Source of the DNA: Adiantum capillus-veneris
Lineage: Eukaryota > Streptophyta > Polypodiopsida > Polypodiales > Pteridaceae
Reading direction: 5' to 3'
DNA length: 64,000 nt
Assembly: GCA_014529385.2 (NCBI GenBank)
Contig: CM043971.1
Coordinates: 56,729,709-56,793,708, forward strand
The first letter of the stretch is position 1. Each line of letters starts with the position of its first letter. The position numbers and the translations under genes are program-made. Under the pieces are notes generated by a model, which saw only the letters and a program-made list of their open reading frames with translations, was not told the origin of the DNA and did not search any database. Of the stretch, positions 11,316 to 22,145 are shown one piece after another.

Positions 11316-11317
<2 letters not shown>

Positions 11318-11347
<30 letters not shown>
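11318..11347. repeat. (GA)n microsatellite
   Basis: Perfect GA run of about 15 units, 20 bases upstream of a short A/T-rich stretch. Confidence 0.9.
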
Positions 11348-11349
<2 letters not shown>

Positions 11350-11530
11350 CCATACAACAATAAGAGAAAAAAGGAGAAGAGGGGACTTTTTTAATGTCAA
11401 AAGAGCACTCCAAAGAGACCTCGAAGCTTGAGGTGATAAGACGTGAACTCAAAACGATGATACTCAATGTGGATATTAAAAAAATGAATACTCTACGTGG
11501 ATACCAAAAAGGTGGGTTTGCTCTTAGCCA

Positions 11531-11559
11531 CCGCCGCAACGCGCGGGTCACATACTAGT
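11531..11559 (+). mobile_element. Helitron-like 3' terminus
   Basis: CCGCCGCAACGCGCGGG can form a short GC-rich hairpin. It is followed by TCACATA and then CTAG-T (11555-11559). Helitrons end with a small hairpin about 10 nt before CTRR and insert before T, which fits. The body would lie to the left. No 5' TC end or Rep/helicase ORF was identified, so this is probably a non-autonomous remnant. Confidence 0.5.
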
Positions 11560-12209
11560 TTAAGGTAAGTCCCAATCATCACTTAAAACATGAAAGTATG
11601 CCTAACTCAACTCTCATCTAAGGTTGCTTTTAGGAAGCCAAAAAATCAATCTCATCTAAACTATTGCCAAAATTGCACACATACTACACTACTAGCTAGT
11701 GGCCTAACTTTCAATTCTTTATATGGAATCTACACAAGATACTCCACTGGCCACTCTCCATTTCAAAGGCTACACAGAACCACTCAGAATTTCAAATTTC
11801 ATTATTTGAACTCGTCACGTTGAAATTAAAAGAGTCAAGCCTATGGTGGATTTTGTGGTGGCCTTAACCATTTAAGAAAAAGGACTAATGTGTGTCCCGT
11901 TCCCCCCCCCTCCCCCCCCCTTTTCTTTTCCTTTCTTCCGCCTCATACTTCCCTTTTACTTTAATACCCCTCAAATTTGAAAAATTCCCAAAATGCCCCC
12001 AACATTTTGTCATAAATTCCCAACATGTCCTTCAAATTTTCCAAAATTCCCAAAATACCCTTGGTTGTGAGATCAATTTCGGCAAAGATTAAAAGAAGCT
12101 AAAGTATTTACAGGGGCCTTTGAAAGGCAAAAAGGTGACTATTGAGGGGTCATGAGAGTTAAAATTCTATTTTAAAAAGGTAAAAACTGTAAAAGCTCAT
12201 AATGATCTC

Positions 12210-12212
<3 letters not shown>

Positions 12213-12272
<60 letters not shown>
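12213..12272. repeat. (GA)n microsatellite, 60 bp
   Basis: Uninterrupted GA run of about 30 units. Confidence 0.95.
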
Positions 12273-12276
<4 letters not shown>

Positions 12277-12658
12277 ATTGTTTAAAAGAAACCTTTTATT
12301 TAGTTCTTAATGTGGAATCTAGTTTACTTCCTAAGCAGTGTTTGAAAACCCCCGAGGTTTAGTGCATTTTCAACCGGTTAGATTTGCAAAATCCTAGCTA
12401 GACTATGAGATGGCCTTGACAAACACCTGTAAATATTTATAAGTTTTAATGTAAAAATCAACAAATTTTAAATATTTTGACCTAATAATCGGCAAACTTT
12501 CAAGTGTGGCCTTAGTTTCTTTGGTTAGGAAAAAAGCTTTTGGCAAGCCCTTTTCTTAAGTTTAAAATGATTTGTGGTTTACAAAAATCAAAAGTTATTA
12601 AAAAATTATTATGTTCAAACTTCAAATCATTTGTTGCGTCCTTTCCAAAATAAAGTAA

Positions 12659-12687
12659 ACTAGTATGTGACCCGCACGTTGCTGCGG
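12659..12687 (-). mobile_element. Helitron-like 3' terminus, opposite orientation
   Basis: Read on the minus strand this is CCGCAGCAACGTGCGGG, then TCACATACTAGT, nearly the same as the terminus at 11531-11559. Its body would lie to the right. Together the two ends face each other across 1.1 kb. The alternative reading is a pair of terminal inverted repeats bounding 11531-12687. Confidence 0.5.
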
Positions 12688-13263
12688 CTAATTAGAAGCC
12701 AGGCTGAATTCTATGACACTCTCCTCCCTCATCTTTCCCCAACATGGCAACATGTGTAAACATTCTCTATGCATCAACGAGGTAGTGCCAAATATATTCT
12801 TGGATGCTTCATTGTTAACTAAGATCATCCTCAAAAGCTAGATAAGGCAACTATAATAACTAACTATCAATAGTGACATCTCATATAGAAAAATAGTGGA
12901 AATGACATTTAAACCCTCTCGGAAGACAATCCAATAAAAATCCACTCACATCAATGTGTTTATTCTTATACCCTTTTTGAGGCATACAGTAATTGTTGGG
13001 GTGGCTACTTTAAGTTTCTATATTGTTCCATTGCGTCGGTTATTCTTTAATGTTCATTGGTTGGCAAATGACTTAGAGGTGATAAATCTTTTTGCTCGTA
13101 GCATGGCCTAATTGTTGTATGATCTATAGATGGGATGTATAACTTTGGTGTACATGGTGTATAATTTATGAGGTTTTGCAAACTTGCATATCACATAATA
13201 TTCCAATCATGATTTCCAAGGTTTTGTTGTTCAATTAGCCAAGAAAGCTGATACATGAGTTCA

Positions 13264-13266
<3 letters not shown>

Positions 13267-13339
<73 letters not shown>
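13267..13339. repeat. Compound (CT)n(CA)n microsatellite
   Basis: About 39 bp of CT repeats run directly into about 35 bp of CA repeats. Confidence 0.95.
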
Positions 13340-13341
<2 letters not shown>

Positions 13342-13841
13342 ACACAAAGTAAAGGGGGATCTTCACATACAACATTGTTCATTACAAAGGAATACGCAAA
13401 ACTATATAAAGCGTCATTGTGAATTTTCTTTGACAATACTTTGAAGTAATTAGCCCTGAAGATGCATGCTTAACTCTTTGTTCACCTATGTGTTGTGCTA
13501 AGTACTGGACATATTTGATGCACCATGTGTGTGTGCATTGTAGGGGGCTTTGTTAATGGCACGGATAGTCTCTCTGGCCTTATTTATCTACCTATTATTG
13601 TTTGAAAAAAAGAGAGACATTCTTTCTCTCTTAATCACTTTGTATTAATAAAAACAAAAGAGTGTTTCCATGATTATGTCATAATTGAAGCTTTAAATTA
13701 CACACAATGCAACCTCAAGTCATTACTACACTCAAACTTCAGCTAGGTGAACATGAGATTGAGAGTGAGATAAAGTAAACATCAATGAGTTTAAACCATC
13801 CAACATTCTCATTGACTCTCCACACTCTCTTTCCTATCTCT

Positions 13842-13917
<76 letters not shown>

Positions 13918-14336
13918 AAACTTGTAGACCTTGTGTGATGAGAGACAGTGTTGCAAATTGGTGGGTGAAACCAAACCTAATCAAATTTCACAAAATTTGA
14001 AGGTAAATGTGCTCGTAAGAAGGAAATTGTACAGGTGCCATCATCATCTTATTGTCCCAACACACTATAATGAAGTAGGAGACCCATGTCTTTGGAGCAT
14101 AAATTTTCATACCAAGAAATCATTCTTTAAAAGTGATATCCCACAGTTCATCATTATGACCATACACTTACTAATGCTTTGATAATGAATGATGATACGA
14201 GAGAGTGACATTGATGCATGATAACCTTAAATATACTATGGTGATGGTTGAAAACTTCAAACATCAAATTAAATAGTGAATTTATAACAATCCAAACTAC
14301 TATATGTCCATCAATTGTTAAAGCATGTTAAACTTT
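13340..14336. other. Non-coding, AT-rich
   Basis: Nothing recognisable apart from the compound microsatellite at 13844-13916, which is listed separately. Confidence 0.6.
13844..13916. repeat. Compound (GT)n(GA)n microsatellite
   Basis: About 32 bp of GT then about 41 bp of GA. This is the reverse-complement arrangement of the tract at 13267-13339 and has the same length. Confidence 0.95.
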
Positions 14337-14452
14337 GAGAGATGATCTACTGAACTCACCTTTAAATTCTTGAGCCTATCTTGTCATACGCACGGAGAGA
14401 TGATCTATTGAACTCACCTTTAAATTCTTGAGCCTATCTTATTATTTGCACT
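14337..14452. repeat. 58-bp tandem duplication
   Basis: Two adjacent units start GAGAGATGATCTAYTGAACT and share TTTAAATTCTTGAGCCTATCTT. They differ mainly in the last 10 bases. Confidence 0.85.
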
Positions 14453-14880
14453 TTGCACCTAAGCAGTGATCCAAATTAGTTCCCACTCCCTTTGATATGA
14501 AACATGGTATTGGGACTTTTGGGAAGTGTTCTCCATTATTGCGCATACACTATACCCCTTGCAGGTTTAGTAGGCTTAGCTTCTTACCCAACTTGAATGC
14601 TCGGTTTTTATCACATTCAAACTTGCATTCCTCACATTTGTAGCCTCCCAGTTACTTCATGGATGCTCAATTGTCACCCTTTGCTACTAGGACACCTGTA
14701 GAAAAATCTTCATCTCCCTTCGGATCAGGCGAGAACCTTTTTCTTTCTGTACCATTGCACTCCTGCTTTACAATGGTACTTGGCCAAAACCCCTCATCTC
14801 CCTTTGATCTCGAAACTCCTTGCTTGGTTTTGGTAGAGAATGGTCCCTTAAGCTGTCACGATTTCACTCATATATTTATA
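14453..14880. other. Non-coding, nothing recognised
   Basis: An open frame starts at 14659 but soon runs into the microsatellite cluster. Its predicted protein is mostly Cys/Val and Ser/Leu dinucleotide-repeat translation, so it is not taken as a gene. Confidence 0.55.
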
Positions 14881-15224
14881 TATGTTTTTCTTTATATGTG
14901 TGTGTGTGTGTGTATTAATTTGTGTGCATGTGTGTCTATGTATATATGGGAGATAGGAGTAACCTTATATATTTATATATATTTTGCTTTATATGGCTAT
15001 AAGGGAGCATGCTCTCTCTCTCTCTCTCTATGTGTGTGTGTATGTATGTATGTACGCATAGATATGTATATATGCGTGCGTGTGTGTGTGTGTGTGCACG
15101 CACGTGTGTGTGTCGATATATATACGTGTGTGTGTGTACGTCCGTGTCTATGTATGTATGGAAGATGGGAGCAACCTTATATATCTATATATATATTTCA
15201 CTTTAGTTGGCTTTATAGGAGCAT

Positions 15225-15292
<68 letters not shown>

Positions 15293-15485
15293 ACATTAAT
15301 TTGGCTCTATGGGGTCTTGGAGCCCCCCCCCCCTCTCTCTTTCTCTCTCTCTCTCTCAGAGTAACAAATCTTGAGTTTGACTTGTCAGATTGATCTCTAA
15401 GACCCCTTGGGTTTTTTTCTACATTAGATTCTGCTCATGTGTGTGTGTGTGTGAGTGTATACATCTCTCTTTTTATTTGGCCCTC

Positions 15486-15536
<51 letters not shown>

Positions 15537-15720
15537 TGTGTGTGTGTGCATGTGTATATACACATACATGTGTTTATTTATAATAAATAAATAAATAAAT
15601 ATATATATATATATAGGAATGCATATGCACATACATTAGAAATTCTTCTCATGGATGTGTGTGTGTGTCAGTGAGACACACACACACACACACACACAGT
15701 TTGCAAAGTGTGTTCTTGAT
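14881..15720. repeat. Microsatellite cluster: (GT)n, (CT)n, (CA)n, (TA)n, (AATA)n
   Basis: Dense array of short simple repeats. (GT)n and TATATG tracts occur at 14898-15190, (CT)n(CA)n at about 15225-15290 and 15483-15537, polyC/(CT)n at 15323-15358, AATA/TA repeats at 15580-15616 and (GT/CA)n at 15655-15700. 'Gagcatgctctctctc' occurs twice (about 15005 and 15220) after similar TATATATTT sequence, so about 200 bp here is an imperfect duplication. Confidence 0.9.
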
Positions 15721-15957
15721 GGAAGTGCCTATCTTTCTGAGGCTGCTACCATCCTCTCTCCATTTAGCTTCCCATGGAAGAGTTTTAATCCTTTAAGAGA
15801 GATTTTTCATTTGGTTTTTGGTTTTTTCAATTTTCCCATGTGGCTAGTTATACTCAGGTCTCACAGTTCCAGGTTGTTCTTCAGTGCCCTAGAATTATCA
15901 CCATTTTTATTAATTCTTAGAGTTGTTTTTAAGTAATATAAATTAGCCTCTTCTTAT

Positions 15958-15988
<31 letters not shown>

Positions 15989-17041
15989 TCAAAGGTAGAA
16001 CTTATATTTTTCTTCTTCTCTCTCTCCCTCTATGTATCTATCTATGTGTGCGTGTAGTTGACCCATTGTTTCATCCCAAGGAAAATTTCGTTTATCATAT
16101 TTTACCAAAAATTGAGGATATTTTGATGTGAGCAATTAGGAGAATCAACCTATCTCTGATCTCTTTGTCTCTCCTTGTCTCTCACCCTATCTTCCTTTCA
16201 TTGATTAGCACCATTTTGATCTCTCTGTCTCTCTCTCTCTCCCTCTATCTCCCCCTTACACACACATACATAGAGAGGTGTTTCACACAAGAAGATATAC
16301 TCCTGCTAAATGTGAGTGGACTGTCCACAAAATTCCTCTCTTTTGCCAAATCTCTCTGTCTCTCTCTCTCTCTCTCTCTCCCTCTCCTCGGTGACATACT
16401 TGAGTTGCATCAAGAGCTACCCCATGGATGGTTGAGCTCTGTTGTAAGCAGGCAAGCCCTCCTCTCTTCATAAAAACATACTCAATGTTTTGAGTTTTTG
16501 TTAATGTCTCTGCCATGTACATGCACATACATACATGCACTCACTATAGTAACCGATAAATTGGGAGAGAAGGGACAACAACACAGGTGCCCAATGCTCA
16601 ACAATTTTTCAAGCACTTTAAGAAAGGGTATAGAAGTGTCTCTTTATAGTTATTTATAAAATTTTGAAAATACACTTGTTTGTTTTCAAAATACACTAAC
16701 ATAGGGCTACCCATGCCGTTGTGGCAAGCTGCGATAAGTAAAAGTTTGTTATTATAGTACACCTATTGTATTCTTGGCAGCCTTGAGGAGAGGACAAATG
16801 TGTATCTTCAGCAACCTCAAGGCTCACCTTGAGCTTGAGGCTTTGTAATTTCTTTGAGATTTAAAATACATTCACTCACTAAGTTTGGCCAAAAAAAATT
16901 ATTTGAAAATACACTTGCGCAAATTTTTAAAAGATATCAATATTGGTGTTAAAAAAAACCCGTGAAAGGACAAAGCCAAAGTTATCTTTAAAAATTAGAT
17001 TTTCATAAACAATAAAATATCCACAACAATTGTCATGCTTT
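15721..17041. other. Non-coding with further CT/GA simple repeats
   Basis: It contains (GA)n at 15957-15984, CT-rich tracts at 16010-16035, 16217-16255 and 16350-16386, and AT-rich filler. No conserved protein motif is found in any frame. Confidence 0.6.
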
Positions 17042-17215
17042 TGTTATGTGCACTTAAACTAGCTGGACAATTTACTTTATGTAAAGTAGAAAGCCTTTTG
17101 ACTTTACATTTTAAGAAGTCTTTTTGGTACGTGTACTTAAATACATACATTCACTTTGTGTAAAGTAGAAAGTCTTTGATTTTCAATGTTAAAAAATCTT
17201 TTCATTTCCTCCAAT
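17042..17215. repeat. Diverged tandem duplication, about 88 bp unit
   Basis: The phrases GTGCACTTAAA / GTGTACTTAAA and CACTTTRTGTAAAGTAGAAA are repeated about 88 bp apart (17048 and 17136; 17071 and 17154). The two units are clearly related but differ at many positions. Confidence 0.65.
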
Positions 17216-18680
17216 GTTACTATTCACTTTTGCATTTTAAATCTTCCTACCTTTTTTGCATTTTAGAATAGAGGTTTTATAAGGTTTTCTCTTAAGTGAA
17301 GCAGTGAGTGACACATGGAGGGTCTCTCCTTCCTTGAAAAATTTAAGAAGCTTCATATATAGTATAGATGTAGCATTGAGAAAGGCTTTCTCTTCAAAGC
17401 TTTCAAGACTTTTAAGGATCCTTTGAGGGACACTTGTCAAATACAAAAATTGGACTACCTTCATCCATATAGATACTAAGGCCTTTAGAGGCCAAAAGAT
17501 TGTAGCTCTTCATAAGTAAACTGATTGTATCAATACAAGATGCTAAAACTAGAATTTGAGTTGGCTGTGCAGGCTTTGGAGATGAGTCGCTTCACTATTT
17601 TAGGACATAACTGCCCTTTTTTGCGAGGTAATTTGCGACAAAGTACATGTTAAGCACTAAAAAATGGATCTCAATTGCCAAAAACGTTGGGGCATGTAGG
17701 GGTTGGCTACTTTCCCCTCCCAATTTCTAGGTGAAAATTTGAAGCTTCTACCGATAGTCACACAAAACTTGTGTAAATTTCCTTGTTCTCTTAAAGGCAA
17801 GCTCAAACTTTAACCAAGATTTTACAATTTCAGTCAATTAAAATACACTAGACCCCAATTTTTTTCTAACACTGTCCTAGCCTGCCTCCACCTCTCCATG
17901 CTTACTTCGTCCCCCCCCCCCCCCTCTCTTTCCACCTTTTCAAAGCAAAATATGCCCTTTTCTTTTCCCTTTCTTCTAGGGCCAAGGGATCGTTCAAGAT
18001 TCCCATTAAAAAGACATGGATACAACCCTACTCATGATGCAACTCAAAATTATACAACTTTATTTCATGCAATGTTCAAATGCATGAAAGTTATGTAATA
18101 GACACATGTAATTTTACACAATTCAATACAATTACAAAATCATTTTCTATTAAGTGAAACTTGTAAAAATATGTAGAAGGAGAAAGAGTGGTGAGACAGT
18201 ATCGAGGCTATGAGGTCAAATATGAAGGCAGACCGGAGGGCATCTTTCAATTAATGGATTTTATTCTATAAGATGCCAATAATGCGAGTTAGTGATGTGA
18301 AATATTGAGGGCATCTTCCAATTAATGAATTTTTTCTTTTTGCCATACTCACAATTGTGAGTGGAAGTTTTGTATTAACTCAGAAAAAAATGTACATTAA
18401 GCCTCAAGCATGGTTAGTGCCTTGAGGGACCCAACGATACAAAAGGGTACATAGAGGAGTAAGGAAGGCTAGGTTACGCTTAACATCTGGAAGCTCATAT
18501 TTAGCACTTTATGAGTAGCCAACATCTAGTAGTGCTTGCTTCCATTCTTCAAACATTTTGTGCTTTTCTATAGAGAGTATCCACTCACCTCCATTTAATG
18601 ATGTGAACTATTGATTTTATTTTATTATAAGATGCTACTTAGTGATGTGAACTATTGATTTAAAAGTAGTGCAAGTTATT
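17216..18680. other. Non-coding, AT-rich, with precursor-like repeats
   Basis: No gene. A poly-C run lies at 17911-17925. From about 18225 short phrases such as GGGCATCTT(T/C)CAATTAATG and GTGAACTATTGATTT recur. They foreshadow the 106-bp array that starts at 18681. Confidence 0.55.
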
Positions 18681-19120
18681 AATGTGAACTATTGATCAAG
18701 TTGGTAGCCTAAGAAGGATTTTAGAATTCTATCCCATTGAGTGTATCCACATGGCATTGTAGGATCTGAAGTAGGTGTAAAACATTGATGCGAACTATTG
18801 ATTAAGTGGGTAGCCTAAGAAGGATTTTAGAATTCTATCCCATTGAGGGTATCAACATGGCATTGTAGGATTTGAAGTAGGTGTAAAACATTGATGCGAA
18901 CTATTGATTTGGTGGGTAGCCTAAGAAGGATTCTAGAATTCTATCCCATTGAGTGTATCCACATGGCATTGTGGGATTTGAAGTACTTATTAATGTGAAC
19001 TATTGATTAAGTGGGTAGCCTAAGAAGGATTTTAGAATTCTATCCTATTGAGGGTATCCACATGGCATTGTAGGATTTGAAGTAGGTATAAAACATTGAT
19101 GCGAACTATTGATTTTTGAT
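18681..19120. repeat. 106-bp tandem repeat array, about four units
   Basis: The marker GAACTATTGAT starts at 18686, 18792, 18898, 18997 and 19103, so spacings are 106, 106, 99 and 106. Each unit also carries GGTAGCCTAAGAAGGATT, AGAATTCTATCC and ATGGCATTGTRGGAT. The third unit has a 7-bp loss near its end. Unit identity is high. Partial units lie upstream at about 18604 and 18646. Confidence 0.92.
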
Positions 19121-19963
19121 GTTAAATCAATAATTTACCTCACTAACTCCCTTCTTTCACTAAAGCGTGTCAATCGCTAAATTGAAAAATCATCCCGAGT
19201 GTCTTGCAATCACTATTCGCTCTATTGGCTCTATTCTCACTCTACATTACCTAGAATCTATTGAGATCCTCAAGAGATTCCTGTTCGTCTAGCAACTGTT
19301 AATCAACGACTCTTCCAACCGACCTGTCGAACTTGGGTGCTTGCATAGATGATTCAAACTGAACTGAGCTAACCACTCAGATGACGGTGGACTCTGCTCC
19401 CATCCTGCCTTGTCAATAAAAAAATGCAGGCGAGGTGCTGCCAACGCGAACCCATCCCTCCTCCCCTCCTCACGCCATGCTAACCTAGCTCTTCGTTTTC
19501 CACCGTCATCACACCTCCCTAGCCCACTCCGTCTGGCAGCTCCCTCCCCTAAGTGTTGCGATCGCCTCTATCTCTCCATTTCATTCAAAAGTGGGTATCT
19601 AGTATTATATTCATTAAAGAAATTCAAGAAAACGTTTTGCCCACCTATGTAGTTAAGTTTTTTTAAAAATTGGGTGTTGTTTTGATCCAAAAACAGAAAA
19701 GCCTATGTCTGGTTAGAAGCAGAACGTTAAGTCTTCGCGACAAAGGAAAAATAATTTCCTCCGTACACGAGCTGATATTTCCTCAGGGCTTCGCACATTC
19801 GATTTGCGCGTGCAACACGCCTGTTTTCGTATACAAACGTGAACAGGCGGAATTCAGGTACCCCTCTCTCTCTCTCTCTCTCTCTTCAACAGACAGAGTT
19901 TTATGCTGTCGTAAGGAGTTAAACCCCCGCTCCACACCATTGTAGCATGTCCTCTTCATGATG
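19121..19963. other. Non-coding, moderately pyrimidine-rich
   Basis: No conserved coding sequence is seen. A (CT)n run lies at 19864-19884. The segment around 19390-19570 is C/T-rich and GC-richer than its surroundings. It could be the edge of an unrecognised element. Confidence 0.5.
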
Positions 19964-20226
19964 AATCAAGCCAAAGGGAAAATTAAAACGGAATGATTTC
20001 ATCATCAGTATCTCGTCCATACTGATCACAATCAAGCCAAAGTGAAATTTAAAATGGACAACATCATATGATTTCATCATCAGGAAATAGGATTGCATGC
20101 CCATATCGTAATGTCGACCTTAGCATTGCCAAGTATGCCTTTTGTTTCATTTTCAACGTTGCATGTCCATATCATAATGTCAACCATAGCATTGCCGGTA
20201 TTCCTGTTTGCTTCATCTCCAATCCT
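19964..20226. repeat. Two adjacent tandem pairs, both with 66-bp period
   Basis: AATCAAGCCAAAG starts at 19964 and 20030. CATGYCCATATCRTAATGTC starts at 20096 and 20162. Both pairs have the same 66-bp spacing and follow each other without a gap, although the two pairs do not obviously resemble one another. Confidence 0.8.
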
Positions 20227-20238
20227 GCCGATGAAGAT

Positions 20239-20640
20239 ATGTTGTCATTCGTCCCCAAAGAGTTGGTCTAAGCTTTGGCCTCTCAACCTACGGGATGTGG
20301 GTTCAAATCCCCCGTTGGGTCACCTCTAAAGAGACACCTTGTGCTTTCTTGGTGTTCACGTTGCTATGGCTCTTGCCCTTGGACACTCGAGTGCATCCTC
20401 CTCTTGCGGTGGGTCACTCCTGGAGGAGGTTCCTAGCTGGTCGCTACGAGTTCTCTCTATCGTTTCCAGCACGTGGTGTATCAATTAGGTGGCCATGGTG
20501 ATGCCTATGCGTGGCTCTTGCCCGATCGTACACGGCCCTTGCCTGACCATGTTTCGTGGCTAGTATTTGGAAGGGATAAGCACCTCCCCCTGTGGACCCT
20601 CTGGTGCGTCGAAAAAGAAAAGAAAAAAATGTTGTCATTC
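20239..20640 (+). mobile_element. tRNA-derived SINE with 12-bp target-site duplication
   Basis: The direct repeat ATGTTGTCATTC flanks the element at 20239-20250 and 20629-20640. The body (20251-20628, 378 bp) has a tRNA-like head with an A-box-like TGGTCTAAGC near 20264 and a B box GGTTCAAATCC at 20300-20310. It ends in an A-rich tail (GAAAAAGAAAAGAAAAAA). RNA polymerase III boxes at the 5' end, an A-rich 3' end and a duplication of this length are the marks of a SINE mobilised by LINE machinery. I cannot assign the family. Its middle has a weak internal repeat (TGGCTCTTGCCC, twice). Confidence 0.82.
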
Positions 20641-20700
20641 ATCTCGAGGAAAGAGGAAGAAGCCACAACCAAAAGTGGCCTTGTGGCTGATCCACAAAAA

Positions 20701-20898
20701 CTCCAAGCAGATTGAACGGAGAAGTTTGCATGGCAAAACTCCTCCGTAACAAGGGAAGCCAGAGTCAACCGCTTGTGCTAAAATAAGCTATGATATTCTC
20801 TCCAAGCAGGTTGAACGGAGAAATTTGCATGGCAAAACTCCTCCGTAACAAGGGAAGCCAGAGTCAATGGCTTGTGCTAAATAAGCTATCATATTCTC
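20701..20898. repeat. 99-bp tandem duplication
   Basis: Units at 20701-20799 and 20800-20898 both begin CTCCAAGCAGRTTGAACGGA and share CTCCGTAACAAGGGAAGCCA. They differ at only a few positions, so the duplication is recent. Confidence 0.92.
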
Positions 20899-21315
20899 TA
20901 ACTGTCACCGATAGATTGCATAGACCACCACCAGATGGTGTCTCGGTAATAGGTAGATTTCTCCAAGATGAGAGAGAGATCGTCTAAGTAGTTGGCTCGT
21001 AGTCAATCTCTACGACAAGGGTAAGTTAGACCATATAATTTCTGCCATACCGGCTTGCTTCGGGTACTATGAAAGGCCTGGGCTCTTACTCTGGGATTCT
21101 ACCCAATGGGAGAAGCAGAGCAGAGCCACAGGGATTGTACCTTGTTGAAGCAATGTAAGGAAATACCGAAAGGGGCACCGAGATTCCAGTGCTCTCTCGG
21201 GGTGGAACTCTACCACTCCTCATCTCATGTGTTGTGCATTTCTTTCAGTTCAGTTGTTTTGATACGTCTAAAGTCTGTTCTTTTCAGTTGGCACGTGGTG
21301 CCCCGTCCTGTTACA
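20899..21315 (+). repeat. Truncated LTR (family F), 3' part
   Basis: The clear LTR signature is the shared block GGAAATACCGAAAGGGGCAC (21159-21178), followed by GGGGTGGAACTCTACC. The LTR ends ...CCTGTTACA at 21315, directly before a primer-binding site. No TGTCACAAAG start is found upstream, so the 5' part is lost. 20899-21060 is unassigned. Confidence 0.65.
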
Positions 21316-21316
21316 G

Positions 21317-21328
21317 TGGTATCGGAGT
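21317..21328 (+). promoter_or_regulatory. Primer-binding site (initiator Met tRNA type)
   Basis: TGGTATCGGAGT starts one base after the LTR end. The consensus is TGGTATCAGAGC; two positions differ. Confidence 0.75.
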
Positions 21329-22145
21329 TTCAGGCGTGTGCTTATTTGAAAGCATACAGGTCCTTCAAGAACAGACAAAGTGAGAAGGCGCTTCCAGATT
21401 TTACAGAAATTTTATCTATCAAAGAACCTTCGTGTCCCTGCCCCGGACTTATTAGCCACTTCCACCCTTCGTCCATTGCACATCAGATGTGCTCCTGTCT
21501 TCATCGCTCTGTCTTACAGGGAAAAAGCCATAAAGAACCCAAGAGGCAAATCTGTAGTTTCTCCTCGACGAGCTTTGCGACATTCTTTCACGACACCCAC
21601 AAACAGAATCTCTCGACGCCCAGGGGTTCCGAGAGTTTTTGAATTACATGTTACCTCCTTTGATGTCTCAGTTGGTACCTCCTCTTCTGGCACAAGAAAG
21701 TACAAGAGCTTCCAACTGGCAACCTTCCCAGCCGTCTGTTCCGATTGGGGGAGTTTTTAGGAATATGGCGCAGCCATCTGACCCTGATCGAGTGCCTTTG
21801 CCACTGGCGTTACCCCCACCTCCCCCACAATGGTTGGAGCCCGTATGGACACCCTTACTATCCGTACCCAGGGTATGCGCCTAACCAATCGAAGGATTTC
21901 AAAGATGGCGGCATGATCGACAATCAAATTTTTCACCTTTTCCGGGGTGAAAGTTCGGAAGAAAGCATTGCAGTTCGTACAACAATTCAACAAAATCTAT
22001 GCTTTGGGCAAGAATCCAAGATTTCTCAAGCAACTGGATTTCTTAAAGATAATGCTATGCAGTGGTGGAGTTCAATTGTGACACAACCGCATGCTCCAAG
22101 GACATGGAAGCTTTCAAGATAATATTTGCACGTAGTTATATGACT
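21329..22145 (+). pseudogene. Gypsy leader and gag remnant between two LTRs
   Basis: After a leader, a Pro-rich segment (frame from 21639) shifts frame into a capsid-like stretch at 21890-22122: KDFKDGGMIDNQIFHLFRG, then FLKDNAMQWWSSI and PHAPRTWK. This parallels the E3 gag (QPKDYKEGGQEVKFETFRG and FLKGNALQWWTAL). Frameshifts separate the pieces. Gag stops at the LTR that begins at 22146, and there is no pol and no polypurine tract. It is a deletion derivative and encodes nothing complete. Confidence 0.75.

Larger units (their letters stand above)
10741..13266. other. Non-coding interval with microsatellites and Helitron-like ends
   Basis: AT-rich sequence without a credible gene. It contains three (GA)n tracts, a poly-C/poly-T stretch at 11903-11935 and two Helitron-like termini (annotated separately). 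The short open frames are broken by no conserved motif and match nothing I recognise. Confidence 0.7.

Noticed and set aside
14659-15393. 244-codon open frame
   Set aside because: Most of it is translation of (GT)n, (CT)n and (CA)n repeats; no domain, and other frames are equally open.
18681-19120. CRISPR-like array
   Set aside because: Units are 106 bp in direct succession with no unique spacers, in plant DNA without cas genes.
20262-20315. Possible tRNA gene
   Set aside because: B box is good but the acceptor and anticodon arms do not fold convincingly, and the segment is the head of a SINE bounded by a target duplication.
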